NCBI GenBank assembly: GCA_902774185.1 | Contig: CACYHE010000011.1 | Location: forward strand, 17,469-81,468 | Reading direction: 5' to 3' | From: an uncultured Bacteroidales bacterium | GTDB taxonomy: Bacteria; Bacteroidota; Bacteroidia; Bacteroidales; Paludibacteraceae | Length of the DNA stretch: 64,000 bases | In this document: one piece after another, positions 1 to 8,902 of the stretch | How positions within the stretch are numbered: the first letter of the stretch is position 1 | Layout of the letters: each line of letters starts with the position of its first letter | The notes under the pieces: generated by a model | What the model saw: the letters and a program-made list of their open reading frames with translations, nothing else | Database searches by the model: none | What the model was told of the DNA's origin: nothing | Made by a program: the position numbers and the translations under genes

Positions 1-1422
1 ACAACAGAGTATTCCTATGTTTTTGAGGGCTGGAAAAGAGAGTCCACTCAGGCGATGGAGATTGTGCCGGTGACGGAAGACGAGACCTATACGGCTGTTT
101 ACAGCCAACAACCGCGTCAGTACACCATCACCTTCATGGATGGTACTACAACTTTGCAGACTCGTCAACTCGGTTATGGTCAGATGGCTGAGTTTACAGG
201 CACACTGCCGACCAGAGCCAATCTGGAGTTCGCCGGTTGGAGTCCCGAATTGACCACCATAACGGGTGATGCTACCTATACCGCCGTCTTCAAAGCACGT
301 ATCATCTTCAATGACGAATGGGGTAAGGAATGGCAAAACAGCCTCTGGGAAGTAGGAGCAATGCCGATTTATTCAGGTGCAACACCGACGCACGCCGCTA
401 CCGCGCAATACTCCTATGAGTTCCAAGACTGGCCGACAATCAGTGCGGCTACGCAGAATGCAACCTATACCGCTATCTTCAGCCAGACTGTACGTAAGTA
501 TAACATCGTCTTTAAAGTGGTTAAAGGCATCAACGAGACAGTGGTACAACAGGAACAACTCGAATACGGAACAACACCGGAATACAAAGGTGGTTCGCTG
601 GATTATGAGGAAGCAGGTCGCAATTATTATCATACCGGCTGGAACCCGGATATTCGTCCGGTGGACGGCGACGAGGACTATGTGGCTCTCTTCACAACCA
701 AACCGTTATATACCGTTACTTTCCGCGATTGCAACGGTGTTACGATTCTCAAAACCGAATTTGTGGAAGAAGGTAATGACGCAACGGCTCCGACGCAGAG
801 TCAACAGCCGGGTTCAATCATCACCGGTTGGGATAAGAATTTCACCAATGTACAAAGCGACCTCAATGTTTTTGCAGAATGTACCACGGAGGCCTACACC
901 GTCACCCTCATCGCAGAGAACGGTACAATCGCCGTGACGGATGAGGACAAAAAGCCGGTAGATGTTTCGCAACCGATTGCTTACGGAACAATGCTGACTT
1001 TGGTCGCTACCGGCAACGAAGGATTTGTCTTCGACAAATGGAGCGATGGAAAGACGGAGAACACACGTCAAATCTCGGTCCTCAGTGATACTACTTTCAC
1101 AGCCCTCTTCAAGGTGCGTATGTTGGAAGTTGTATTCGTCGACTGGGATGACACCGTGCTCAAAGAAGCGCAGACGGTCAACTATGGTGAAGCAGCAATC
1201 GCTCCGGCTGATCCGAAACGGGAAGGATATAAATTCATCGGTTGGGACAAAGATTTCTCGGCGGTGAAAGAAGATATGACCATTAAAGCGCAATATGAGA
1301 AATCAGAAGGTATCGACAATATCTTCACCGGCGAGAATGCGACTAAGGTGCTCATTAACGGTCAAGTCCTCATCCTCCGCGGAGAGAAAATCTACACCTC
1401 GCAAGGCGTTGAGGTGAAGTAA
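1..1422 (+). CDS. Surface protein with InlB-type B-repeats, C-terminal part
   Basis: The frame is open from the first base, so only the last 473 residues are visible. They form a chain of repeats of about 60-75 residues, each with a GW(S/N/D) core and often a YTA(V/I)F strand. This is the Listeria-Bacteroides (InlB B-repeat, Flg_new) fold of secreted, adhesin-like proteins. The end of the protein (KVLINGQVLILRGEKIY region) resembles the tails of two other secreted proteins in this window and probably acts as an export or sorting tail. A hairpin terminator follows. The ligand is unknown. The repeat family is clear; the cell-surface role is inferred. Confidence 0.8.
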   Translation, partial: TTEYSYVFEGWKRESTQAMEIVPVTEDETYTAVYSQQPRQYTITFMDGTTTLQTRQLGYGQMAEFTGTLPTRANLEFAGWSPELTTITGDATYTAVFKARIIFNDEWGKEWQNSLWEVGAMPIYSGATPTHAATAQYSYEFQDWPTISAATQNATYTAIFSQTVRKYNIVFKVVKGINETVVQQEQLEYGTTPEYKGGSLDYEEAGRNYYHTGWNPDIRPVDGDEDYVALFTTKPLYTVTFRDCNGVTILKTEFVEEGNDATAPTQSQQPGSIITGWDKNFTNVQSDLNVFAECTTEAYTVTLIAENGTIAVTDEDKKPVDVSQPIAYGTMLTLVATGNEGFVFDKWSDGKTENTRQISVLSDTTFTALFKVRMLEVVFVDWDDTVLKEAQTVNYGEAAIAPADPKREGYKFIGWDKDFSAVKEDMTIKAQYEKSEGIDNIFTGENATKVLINGQVLILRGEKIYTSQGVEVK

Positions 1423-1445
1423 AAAGAAGAAATAGAACTATTTTA

Positions 1446-1473
1446 AGGGCGGGGGAAACCTCGTCCTTTTTGT
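1446..1473 (+). terminator. Intrinsic terminator after the surface protein gene
   Basis: A G-rich arm (agggcgggg) and a complementary arm (cctcgtcct, with G-U pairs) enclose a GAAA-like loop and are followed by TTTTT. It lies 24 bases after the stop codon. Confidence 0.7.
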
Positions 1474-1544
1474 ATGTCCTTTTTTCTTATACTGAAAAAT
1501 TCCTTTGCATTTTCCTTTCACCCGTTATATTATAGTCTGATATT

Positions 1545-1601
1545 AGTAGGAAATTAGTAGGTTATTAGTAGGTTATTAGTAGGTTATTAGTAGGTTATTG
1601 T
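1545..1601. repeat. Tandem array, 11-bp period (attagtaggtt)
   Basis: About five imperfect copies of attagtaggtt in the convergent gap between the surface protein and the aroA fusion gene. Two other period-11 arrays with different unit sequences lie at 12288-12323 and 41469-41515. The rest of the 1423-1658 gap shows no gene. Confidence 0.8.
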
Positions 1602-1658
1602 CGGCACAATCCAAAGACCATTACACAACGTCTCTATACCGTTGCTCCCTTCTCTAAA

Positions 1659-3278
1659 CTACCAACTCTTGCGGAATAAACCGCCAATAAGACTAATCAA
1701 CAAGTAGAACGGATAAAGAATTTCCAATAGCAAAGCAACGTACCACTTTATTTGTGGTTCGCGTGCCTTAATCAGCGACCACTCGATCGGAAACTTGATC
1801 AAGATGATAAGCGGACAAAGGAACTGAAGGATATTAGCGAACACTACCCAACGTCCGCAACGGAGAATGTCCCGGTCGGTGTAATGCGGAGCCTTCCCGG
1901 CCCAACGCATGCGTTGACGGAAGAAAGCCTTCCAACTTGTCTGCGGACGAACAATCGCTGTATAAGCGGGTTCATCGATGACCGTTAGCTTGTTCCCTTT
2001 TCGTTTCACTGCCTCCAAAAGGAACATGTCATCTCCGCTCGGTATCTCGAAATGCAAATCCTTCTCGCATTCCAACCACACCGCTCGCTTTACGATCAGG
2101 TTCGCACCGGAACACATGACAGCTTGGTCCTTTTTGGCACTCCGCATCGTGAGTTCCTGGATAGCGGCATATTCGGCAATCTGCAGTTTCTCTAATAGGG
2201 ACGGTTTAGGACTTTCGCTCTTCATCCTTAAGGGCAAGATAATAAGGTCTCCTTCTAAAACGACTGCCTTTTGCGTAGCTTCAGGTAATACGATATCATC
2301 GTCGTGGAGCCAGACATACTCGGAAGTTGCCGCATGGATAAGTTTACTCAGGGCGAACTTTTTCCCCTTACCTTCGTCATTCACACCCTTAATCGGTGTG
2401 ATATGTTGGGGCACGAAGTTCGGGTAACTCTTCGCGATACAAGCTTGGTCCTCTATCGACACAGGATAGTCCGCACACATGAGCGCCATCGCCATGCGAT
2501 GGTCATTGCGTACCTCATGAAGTCGGACGGCTTCAAGACGGTCGGATTCTTTATGGCGAAGATTGTCAATACCGGTTGCTTTTAGTTCAATGCCTAATTT
2601 TTCACAGGTTAGAGCAACCGCCGGATAGAGGTCCGGACAATGCGAGAAATCAATCGACGAAAGCACTTTCCTAGGACATTGATATGACTTTACCAGTACT
2701 CGCCCATTACTGAAGGAGGTTTGTACGCCAAAATGTTCGGCATAGATGACGGCAACTATTTTATCGCCCAGCAGACTATCTTCCCGGAGTCCCTCTAAGA
2801 TCAACTCGCCTCCATGGATCGCGATATACTCGTACCAGAAAGCGGCACTACTCCAATCCGCTTCCAACTCCACATTCGGATACGCCTCAGCGATACGGCG
2901 GGATAGTGTGATATAGGGAGATTCGTCATTTTCTACCGGCACTTCCTCTCCGTGCAGAATCTTCGCAGACGTGATCTGGCTGGTAGGTTTTCCGTCGCGC
3001 TCCATGAGCCGCGGGTCACCGGTGAGGGTAATGGGCTCGCCGGGATAGCATTTCGCAAGATGCACTTGCAAGAACCGCAAGGCCGTGCCGCAGTTCTTGA
3101 GGTAAAGTGTCAGCGGTTCTCCTTTCTTATGAGCCCGCAAAGCCTCCAGCGCATCGTGGAGCAGGATTACATCGTCCGGCATATCCGAAGAGACCCGCAT
3201 AAGCGGATCTCCATGGATAGCTTGCAATAGTAAAAGCCTATTCGCTATACTTTTTGATATAGGAAGGCGCACTTTCAC
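1659..3278 (-). CDS. aroA: EPSP synthase (AroA) fused to a glycosyltransferase 2 C-terminal part
   Basis: Residues 1-290 are 3-phosphoshikimate 1-carboxyvinyltransferase of the shikimate pathway: SKSIANR near the start, CGTALRFL, LTGDPRLMER, KESDRLEA, NDHRMAMA and a final KSYPNF. From about residue 296 the chain becomes a family 2 glycosyltransferase (GKGKKFALSK, then HDDDIVLP as the DxD region, RQRMRWAGK, two C-terminal membrane segments). Both parts are pruned: AroA lacks roughly 40 residues after LMER and about 35 between DRLEA and NDHRMAMA, and the GT2 lacks its first 70-80 residues (nucleotide-binding strand). The start is GTG inside a gaaaggtgaaa microrepeat, 17 bases after the DPP III stop. 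Catalysis by either half is uncertain. Confidence 0.75.
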   Translation of the reverse strand: MKVRLPISKSIANRLLLLQAIHGDPLMRVSSDMPDDVILLHDALEALRAHKKGEPLTLYLKNCGTALRFLQVHLAKCYPGEPITLTGDPRLMERDGKPTSQITSAKILHGEEVPVENDESPYITLSRRIAEAYPNVELEADWSSAAFWYEYIAIHGGELILEGLREDSLLGDKIVAVIYAEHFGVQTSFSNGRVLVKSYQCPRKVLSSIDFSHCPDLYPAVALTCEKLGIELKATGIDNLRHKESDRLEAVRLHEVRNDHRMAMALMCADYPVSIEDQACIAKSYPNFVPQHITPIKGVNDEGKGKKFALSKLIHAATSEYVWLHDDDIVLPEATQKAVVLEGDLIILPLRMKSESPKPSLLEKLQIAEYAAIQELTMRSAKKDQAVMCSGANLIVKRAVWLECEKDLHFEIPSGDDMFLLEAVKRKGNKLTVIDEPAYTAIVRPQTSWKAFFRQRMRWAGKAPHYTDRDILRCGRWVVFANILQFLCPLIILIKFPIEWSLIKAREPQIKWYVALLLEILYPFYLLISLIGGLFRKSW

Positions 3279-3295
3279 CTTTCACTTTTCACCTT

Positions 3296-5290
3296 TCAAT
3301 TTACCGACGGTAGCGGACTATAGTCACGGGAGTAACGCAGATGTTGCTCGATGTATCCTTCCGTGAAGTCGAGTTTGACATCGGATATCTCACCATCGGC
3401 ATTGCGCTCTACGCGATAGACGGGGTTCACAAATCCTTTGTACGGCGCCAAATTGAGTTTCTTATAACGTTCCAAAACCTCTTTGTGCAGATCTTGGTTG
3501 ACCTTCACCGCATAGGTCTCCACCATCTCTTTGGCTGCTGCATAGTCACCTTCCGAAGTGATCCGTTGGATCTCTGCCAACAGTTCTCCATACAGACGAC
3601 GTACTCCTTCGTAGTCATTGATCTGCAGGTAGTGCTTGCCCTCGCGTTCGATGATCTCCATCTCACCATTCGCGTGTGCATAACACCAGTTGGCGATGAG
3701 TTGACGGTTACGCATATGTGCTTCTTCGATATCCTTACCCGGCTCGATACGCACTAACTGCGTCATCAGACCATTCATCATCTGCTGGTAGTAACCGGCT
3801 TTGTATGCCTCCATATTCGGCAGCAGGCCCAGTTCCACGAGTTTCGGGTCTGCGAGATAATAGAGTCCGAAGAGGTCGGCACGTGCCTCTTCGATCGTCG
3901 AAGCGTGCTCTTTGAGGGCGTCTTTGGTAACACCCGGCATCAGTTTACCGGAACCGTGACCGACACACTCGTGCAGGTCGGTATGCAAGTCGCCACAGAT
4001 CGCTCCGTATTGCTCGTAGATAGCCCGGATCTCATCGTCGATCATGAACTCTTCGTTGAATCCGTTGCCCTTGGCTGCCTCGTTGTAAGCGTGCATCAGG
4101 TTGTCGATGGTAACTGACTTGGAACCGTACTCTTTACGGATCCAGTTGGCGTTCGGCAGGTTGATACCGATAGGCGTAGCCGGATAGCAGTCACCGGCTA
4201 AGATAGCGGCGGTGATGACTTTGGCGGTGACACCCTTCACTTCTTCTTTCTTGTATTTGGGATCGGTCGTCGAATGGTCTTCGAACCATTGTGCATTGTC
4301 GGAGATGAGTTGGGTGCGTTTGGTTGCAGCCAGATCTTTGAAGTTGACCATCGACTCCCAGGTACCGGTGATACCGAGCGGGTCGGAATAGGTCTCGGTG
4401 AAACCGTTCACGTAGTCCACACGGCTATCGAGGTCTTTGACCCACGCAATGCAGTACTCGTTGAAGAGTTTGAGGTCACCTGTCTCATTGAAGGCAATCA
4501 TCTTCTCAATCGCCAAACGTTGGGCATCGTTCTCCACATACTTAAGCGCCTCTTTGAGCCAGAACACAACTTCTTCGAGAGCTTCGCCGTAGAGACCGCC
4601 CACTTTATAAACACGCTCTTCGATCTCACCCTTCTCGTTCTTGACAAGTTGGCTATTGAGACCTATCCACAGCGGTTCAGGACTGTCATCTTTATGCGCA
4701 GCATACCACTTCTCCGCCTCCGCCTGTGTGACACCTTCTCCATAGTAGTTACCGGCAGAGTTAGCTACCAGATCCACGCCGTTCTCAGCGGTCATTCGTT
4801 TGGGCATCACATTCGGATCGAACATCACAGGCAGGATAGCAGCATCGTACTCCACGCCGGCTTGTTCACACGCAGATTCGAACCAAGATTGGTCGAATTC
4901 GGGCAAGAACTTATCCTCCGAATAATGATGATGAATACCATTGGAGAACCATACGCGTTTGAGGTATTTTTCAAAGGCCGCCCAATCTTGGTCGGTACAT
5001 TGTACCTTGTCTTTATTAAGGTATAGTTCCTCGCACGCACGACGGATACGTAGGTTATAACGACCGTTCTGGTCGAACAAGATGTCACGTCCCCACAAAG
5101 CGGCTTCACTTAAGCAATAGAGCAGCGATTTCTGCTGCAACGTCAGGCTCTCAAACTCCGGCACGTCGTATCGGAGGATCTCCAAGTCATAGAACTTATC
5201 CACGTTATATTGGAAAGAGGATTGTTGTTTCTGACAGCCACAAAAGAGGGCTATCAAAATCAACAATATTGGTAATTTGTAATTGGTCAT
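3296..5290 (-). CDS. Dipeptidyl peptidase III (M49), lipoprotein
   Basis: A zinc peptidase that removes dipeptides from the N-terminus of oligopeptides. The M49 motif HECVGH lies near residue 440 and the second zinc-ligand motif EEARAD about 27 residues later, matching the family (HExxGH and EExRAE/D). The N-terminus has a short hydrophobic core ending LFCGCQ, a lipobox, so it is probably anchored in the envelope. The start codon and the first residues (MTNYKLPI) are encoded by an attggtaattt microrepeat. Length, 664 residues, is normal for bacterial DPP III. It lies within a minus-strand operon between the nucleoside phosphorylase and the aroA fusion. Confidence 0.9.
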   Translation of the reverse strand: MTNYKLPILLILIALFCGCQKQQSSFQYNVDKFYDLEILRYDVPEFESLTLQQKSLLYCLSEAALWGRDILFDQNGRYNLRIRRACEELYLNKDKVQCTDQDWAAFEKYLKRVWFSNGIHHHYSEDKFLPEFDQSWFESACEQAGVEYDAAILPVMFDPNVMPKRMTAENGVDLVANSAGNYYGEGVTQAEAEKWYAAHKDDSPEPLWIGLNSQLVKNEKGEIEERVYKVGGLYGEALEEVVFWLKEALKYVENDAQRLAIEKMIAFNETGDLKLFNEYCIAWVKDLDSRVDYVNGFTETYSDPLGITGTWESMVNFKDLAATKRTQLISDNAQWFEDHSTTDPKYKKEEVKGVTAKVITAAILAGDCYPATPIGINLPNANWIRKEYGSKSVTIDNLMHAYNEAAKGNGFNEEFMIDDEIRAIYEQYGAICGDLHTDLHECVGHGSGKLMPGVTKDALKEHASTIEEARADLFGLYYLADPKLVELGLLPNMEAYKAGYYQQMMNGLMTQLVRIEPGKDIEEAHMRNRQLIANWCYAHANGEMEIIEREGKHYLQINDYEGVRRLYGELLAEIQRITSEGDYAAAKEMVETYAVKVNQDLHKEVLERYKKLNLAPYKGFVNPVYRVERNADGEISDVKLDFTEGYIEQHLRYSRDYSPLPSVN

Positions 5291-5297
5291 TGGTAAT
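5264..5297. repeat. Microrepeat (attggtaattt type) at the DPP III start
   Basis: Degenerate copies of attggtaattt / attggtcattgg overlap the start codon and first signal-peptide codons of DPP III. Confidence 0.7.
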
Positions 5298-5298
5298 T

Positions 5299-6174
5299 TT
5301 AAATACGTTCAAGTACAGTGCGTACCAGTTCCTTGATACGCGGTTTATAATCGGTGTTCGCCGCTTCGATTTTACGCTGCGCGATGACGCAGCAGACGGT
5401 CATCGCTTTATGACCCATATGCAGGGCGAGGCCTGCGATACAAGATCCTTCCATCTCATAGTTGGTGATACGTTGACCTTCGTAACGGAAAGCGGTGATC
5501 TTCTCGTTGATATCGGGCACAGCCAGAGGTACACGTAATACACGACCTTGCGGACCATAGAATCCGTTCGCAGCGATGGTACAACCACGCATCATATCGT
5601 CTTTGGCAATACGATCTACGAGCTCAGGGTTCGCTGCTACCACATAAGGTACAGCTGCTTTCTTCGGATAACCGACATAGTCCACAAAAGCCTTTTCAAA
5701 ACCAAGGTCGGCAATCTTATCACGGTCCTCATAGAAAGCAAGCACACCGTCAAAACCGATCGATTTCTGACTTACAAGGAACGTACCCAGAGGGATATCC
5801 TCCTGCATACCGCCGCAAGTACCGATACGCACGATATCGAGACTACGCTTCTGAGCCTTTTCGGTGCGGGTAGCGAAATCGATGTTAGCGAGTGCGTCAA
5901 TCTCATTCATGACGATATCGCAGTTGTCGGTTCCGATACCGGTAGAGATACATGAGATTCGTTTGCCGTTGAATTTACCGGTGATGGTATGGAACTCACG
6001 ACTCTGAACGTCGCACTCAATAGACCCTTCGTCGAAGAAGGATGCTACCATGTTAACACGGTCCTGATCGCCGACAAGAATAACCTTATCAGCCAGGAAC
6101 TCGGGTTTCAGATGCAAATGGAATGCAGAACCATCCGCATTGATGATTAACTGCGATGCCGGGAATGTTTTCAT
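5299..6174 (-). CDS. Nucleoside phosphorylase, uridine phosphorylase-like
   Basis: PNP_UDP_1 family, 291 residues. It would cleave a nucleoside with phosphate to base and (deoxy)ribose 1-phosphate in the cytoplasm. Typical pieces are ILVGDQDRV near residue 33, the ISTGIGTDNCDIVMNE segment, RIGTCGG, and the C-terminal NYEMEGSCIAGLA region that carries the nucleoside-binding glutamate. The form with an N-terminal FHLHLKPEFLADKV matches Bacteroidales proteins annotated as uridine phosphorylase; the exact substrate cannot be fixed from sequence. Its start overlaps the stop of the DUF3467 gene by four bases (ATGA), which suggests translational coupling. Confidence 0.85.
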   Translation of the reverse strand: MKTFPASQLIINADGSAFHLHLKPEFLADKVILVGDQDRVNMVASFFDEGSIECDVQSREFHTITGKFNGKRISCISTGIGTDNCDIVMNEIDALANIDFATRTEKAQKRSLDIVRIGTCGGMQEDIPLGTFLVSQKSIGFDGVLAFYEDRDKIADLGFEKAFVDYVGYPKKAAVPYVVAANPELVDRIAKDDMMRGCTIAANGFYGPQGRVLRVPLAVPDINEKITAFRYEGQRITNYEMEGSCIAGLALHMGHKAMTVCCVIAQRKIEAANTDYKPRIKELVRTVLERI

Positions 6175-6476
6175 GCTTCACCTCCTGTAAAAGTTAATGG
6201 TAATGTACTGCCGTGTACCGGTCCTCCAACGGGTTGGATGGTACCGAACTTCTGCTCGTACTGACCGATATTATTTTGCAAAGCGCCTAAGAATTTCTTC
6301 GCTTGATCCGGAGTAACCACCACACGTGTTACTACGTTTGCCTGCGGCACGCCGGGCATCAGTTGTGCGAAGTCAAACACGAACTCCGTAGGAGTATGCG
6401 CGATAAGCGCTAAGTTTGCGAACACGCCCTGCTGTTTGTCAGGAGCGATGTTGATTTTCAATTGATTTTCTGCCAT
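6171..6476 (-). CDS. DUF3467 family protein
   Basis: A 101-residue cytoplasmic protein of the DUF3467 family (N-terminal LKINIAPDKQQGVFANLALI, then EFVFDFAQLMPG and the VVVTPDQAKKFLGALQ helix). The family is widespread in Bacteroidota and has no assigned function. It starts the dicistron with the nucleoside phosphorylase and overlaps it by 4 bp; the start follows a run of tacgattt microrepeats. No catalytic motif is seen. Confidence 0.85.
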   Translation of the reverse strand: MAENQLKINIAPDKQQGVFANLALIAHTPTEFVFDFAQLMPGVPQANVVTRVVVTPDQAKKFLGALQNNIGQYEQKFGTIQPVGGPVHGSTLPLTFTGGEA

Positions 6477-6477
6477 A

Positions 6478-6533
6478 ATGTATATAATTTACGATTTGAC
6501 GATTTACAATGTACGATTTATGTACGATTTAGC
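6478..6533. repeat. Microrepeat (tacgattt type)
   Basis: Tandem degenerate words (tacgatttgacgattta) fill the gap between the GT2 stop and the DUF3467 start. The same word family recurs at 13328-13394 and 63390-63435. Confidence 0.75.
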
Positions 6534-7707
6534 CATTTTTCCATTTGTACTTCCTAGGAACGATCAACATCCAGAGGTTGACGAGGGGAAGCGTGATATC
6601 GAACCACAGGATACTGAACATGTTAAACCGCTTTTGTCCCATCCTGCGTGCCGACACATTGATGATTGCCGTTTGGATGATCCAACGCAAGAGGAAGAGA
6701 GCGACCGCTGCCAGCAGCGTAATGGATAATTGACAATTGACAATTGATAATTGATAAATAATAATTCCCAAAACCGCCGCGTAGAACAAACCTCTTGTCA
6801 GGGGTTCGAGCGTCAGACGGAATTTTGTTACGGGTTTATAGTTCGGTGAAACGGACAAATGACGCCGTTTCTGCTGCCACCACTCATTGAAGGTATGCTT
6901 GGTTAAAGACCAAGTATAGGCTTTCGGGTTCACCGCCACCGCTGTATTTGTCTTGGTAGCCACATGGTTTATAAAGAGGTCATCGTCTCCGGATTTATTC
7001 ATCATCATATGCCTGAAACCGCCGGACTCGAAGAACAAAGACTTACGGTACGCCAAGTTTCTACCAACTCCCATATAGGGATGTTTGCATATCGCTGCCC
7101 CCAGATAATGGAGACCGTTGAACAAAGTGTCAAACCGCACCAGGCGGTTGATATGTCCTTCTTCTGCAAAATAAGGTCCGAAGCCCAGCACGATGTCGAT
7201 TCCCGGTTGGAAGCCCTTCATCATCTGCCGTATCCATTGATTGCTCTCCGGCACACAGTCGGCGTCTGTCAACAACAGATAATCATACTGCGCCGCTTTG
7301 GCAGCTAAGGTCAATGCCAGTTTTTTCGTGGACCCCACCCTTGCCCCATAAGGCACGAAGGTCATATGCAAACGGGGATCCCGCACCATATAACGCTCGA
7401 CGATTGCACGTGTATCATCTTCCGAACCATCATCCACCACGATCACTTCGTATGTCGGATAATCTTGCATAAGCAAAGATTGCAGGTAGTTCGATAGGTT
7501 CTCACGCTCGTTATGCGCGCAAAGGATAACGGATACACCTTCGGTGACGAGTGACGGGTCATTGGCAATGGGATACTTGCTCTCTTTTCGCATCCTTCGC
7601 GCAGGAGCAGCAAGGTATCGGACATACCAATAGAACTGCAGCAAGAACAGCAGTCCCAGTACTCCTATTTGTATCCAATCAACGGTATGTAATGCTTCCA
7701 ACAACAC
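6529..7707 (-). CDS. Membrane glycosyltransferase, family 2
   Basis: GT-A fold sugar transferase at the inner membrane. An N-terminal membrane segment (IQIGVLGLLFLLQFYWYV) is followed by the catalytic domain: VSVILCAHNERENL, EVIVVDDGSEDD, LLTDADCVPE (DxD metal site), then SGDDDLF and QKRRHLS (Q-R-W-like region), and two C-terminal membrane segments. The first codons of the longest frame overlap the PCMD gene, so GTG at 7707, just after the PCMD stop, is the likely start. A microrepeat encodes YQLSIVNCQLSI just before the penultimate membrane segment. Acceptor unknown; envelope glycan synthesis is likely. Confidence 0.8.
   Translation of the reverse strand: MLLEALHTVDWIQIGVLGLLFLLQFYWYVRYLAAPARRMRKESKYPIANDPSLVTEGVSVILCAHNERENLSNYLQSLLMQDYPTYEVIVVDDGSEDDTRAIVERYMVRDPRLHMTFVPYGARVGSTKKLALTLAAKAAQYDYLLLTDADCVPESNQWIRQMMKGFQPGIDIVLGFGPYFAEEGHINRLVRFDTLFNGLHYLGAAICKHPYMGVGRNLAYRKSLFFESGGFRHMMMNKSGDDDLFINHVATKTNTAVAVNPKAYTWSLTKHTFNEWWQQKRRHLSVSPNYKPVTKFRLTLEPLTRGLFYAAVLGIIIYQLSIVNCQLSITLLAAVALFLLRWIIQTAIINVSARRMGQKRFNMFSILWFDITLPLVNLWMLIVPRKYKWKNG
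6724..6762. repeat. In-frame microrepeat (aattgac, period 7) inside GT2
   Basis: Four copies of aattga(c/t) read through in frame by the glycosyltransferase gene as YQLSIVNCQLSI. Confidence 0.8.
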
Positions 7708-7709
7708 GC

Positions 7710-8789
7710 TTATCGCACGATTTTTATCTTGTAGGTATGCGTAGAACTGCCATCCTCCGCCGTCACGGTGATGGTCCATGGTTTACCGTTCACCACGCCG
7801 GGCACCACTACCATCTCCTGGTTATCCAACTTACGTCCACCAAAAGACGCCGTCTGGTTCTTGATGTTCGTCAAAGAACCGATTCCCCGGAAACCGGCGA
7901 AGGCGAAAGAGGTTCGCGTATCCTTCTTACCTATACGATAGGTCTGCACGGCATTCGTATCCGGGTTGAAGTCTTCCCATGCCACACCGTCGATCGTCAG
8001 TTTGTCAATACGAGACGAATAGATCAACTCCACATCATCAATCCACAAGGCGTTCCCTGCGTACAAACCGTAGTTCGCCCGGAAAGCCGGATAGTTACCC
8101 GCCGAGAAGATGACATTACACATCGTCGGTTTGGCATCGTTCATATACAGAATCGGCACTTTGATCTGCACCCAGTTATTATATTTGGCACGTGCACGAT
8201 ACCATCCTTCCGCAATCTGCGTGGCCGGTTGGTCAATACCACATTCGTTGCCGTCCGTAGCCGAACGCACGTCACTCTCTTCGTTGATACGCTCTGTGGA
8301 CGTACATTTGGTAGCTTTGTTCTTATACTGACTGCTTTTCGCCGTACCTGTCCAAGCATAATAGAGCAGGTGAAAATCTTCCTCTGCCGTATGATCACCC
8401 GTTCGTTTGATCCAAACCGACATTGTGTCCGGACGATGTTTCCATGCGATACCGCCTTCCGTACCGGCAGTCGCACTCTTCACACTCAAACCCTTCAGAT
8501 ACTGCCAAGGTTGACCCAGCGTCACATAGCCTGGCCCCACTTCGGTGATACCCAAAGCGCCTACGGTACGATCTGCAATGTACATACAATAACCCGACCT
8601 GCCCGGTTTCTGATAAAGGAAAGTGAACTTAAGCCCGACCTGTGACACATTCGAACCATTCCAAGCCGCCGGTTGCAAGTCTCCATTATATGTGCGCGGC
8701 CAATCCTCAAAATGCGCATTCGGCAATTGCTGCGCATGGACTGCCACAACACCTATCAACGCGAATATACTAAATAATTTTTTCATCAT
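7710..8789 (-). CDS. Secreted PCMD (putative carbohydrate metabolism domain) protein
   Basis: A cleavable signal peptide (MKKLFSIFALIGVVAVHAQ) is followed by PNAHFEDW, a jelly-roll-like domain with TMSVWIKRTGD and ALWIDDVELIY, and a C-terminal module with AGFRGIG and ITVTAEDGSSTHTYKIKI. This is the layout of Bacteroidota PCMD-domain proteins found in glycan-foraging loci. No catalytic residues can be assigned; glycan binding is the family guess. The start is one of two adjacent ATGs (8789/8786), 15 bases from a clear promoter. It is the first gene of the minus-strand operon running to the aroA fusion. Confidence 0.75.
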   Translation of the reverse strand: MMKKLFSIFALIGVVAVHAQQLPNAHFEDWPRTYNGDLQPAAWNGSNVSQVGLKFTFLYQKPGRSGYCMYIADRTVGALGITEVGPGYVTLGQPWQYLKGLSVKSATAGTEGGIAWKHRPDTMSVWIKRTGDHTAEEDFHLLYYAWTGTAKSSQYKNKATKCTSTERINEESDVRSATDGNECGIDQPATQIAEGWYRARAKYNNWVQIKVPILYMNDAKPTMCNVIFSAGNYPAFRANYGLYAGNALWIDDVELIYSSRIDKLTIDGVAWEDFNPDTNAVQTYRIGKKDTRTSFAFAGFRGIGSLTNIKNQTASFGGRKLDNQEMVVVPGVVNGKPWTITVTAEDGSSTHTYKIKIVR

Positions 8790-8804
8790 AACACAAATTT
8801 GGTG

Positions 8805-8812
8805 CAAAGTTA
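8805..8812 (-). promoter_or_regulatory. Bacteroidota promoter for the PCMD operon
   Basis: TAACTTTG on the minus strand, with TTG starting exactly 23 bases upstream (8835). Drives the operon from the PCMD gene toward aroA. Confidence 0.85.
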
Positions 8813-8885
8813 CTGAAAAATTTCTATTTATACAAATAAATACGATTATTTTTCACAATTTTTTGCATATATGCAAATATTTTAG

Positions 8886-8893
8886 TACTTTTG
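8886..8893 (+). promoter_or_regulatory. Bacteroidota promoter for aroC
   Basis: TACTTTTG with TTG 23 bases upstream (8863), inside the palindrome ttgcatatatgcaa. The aroC ATG lies only 9 bases after this box, so the mRNA should be leaderless or nearly so. Confidence 0.9.
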
Positions 8894-8902
8894 CAGTCAA
8901 TT

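Noticed and set aside
7551-8645. 364-aa plus-strand frame
   Set aside because: Antisense to the PCMD and GT2 genes.
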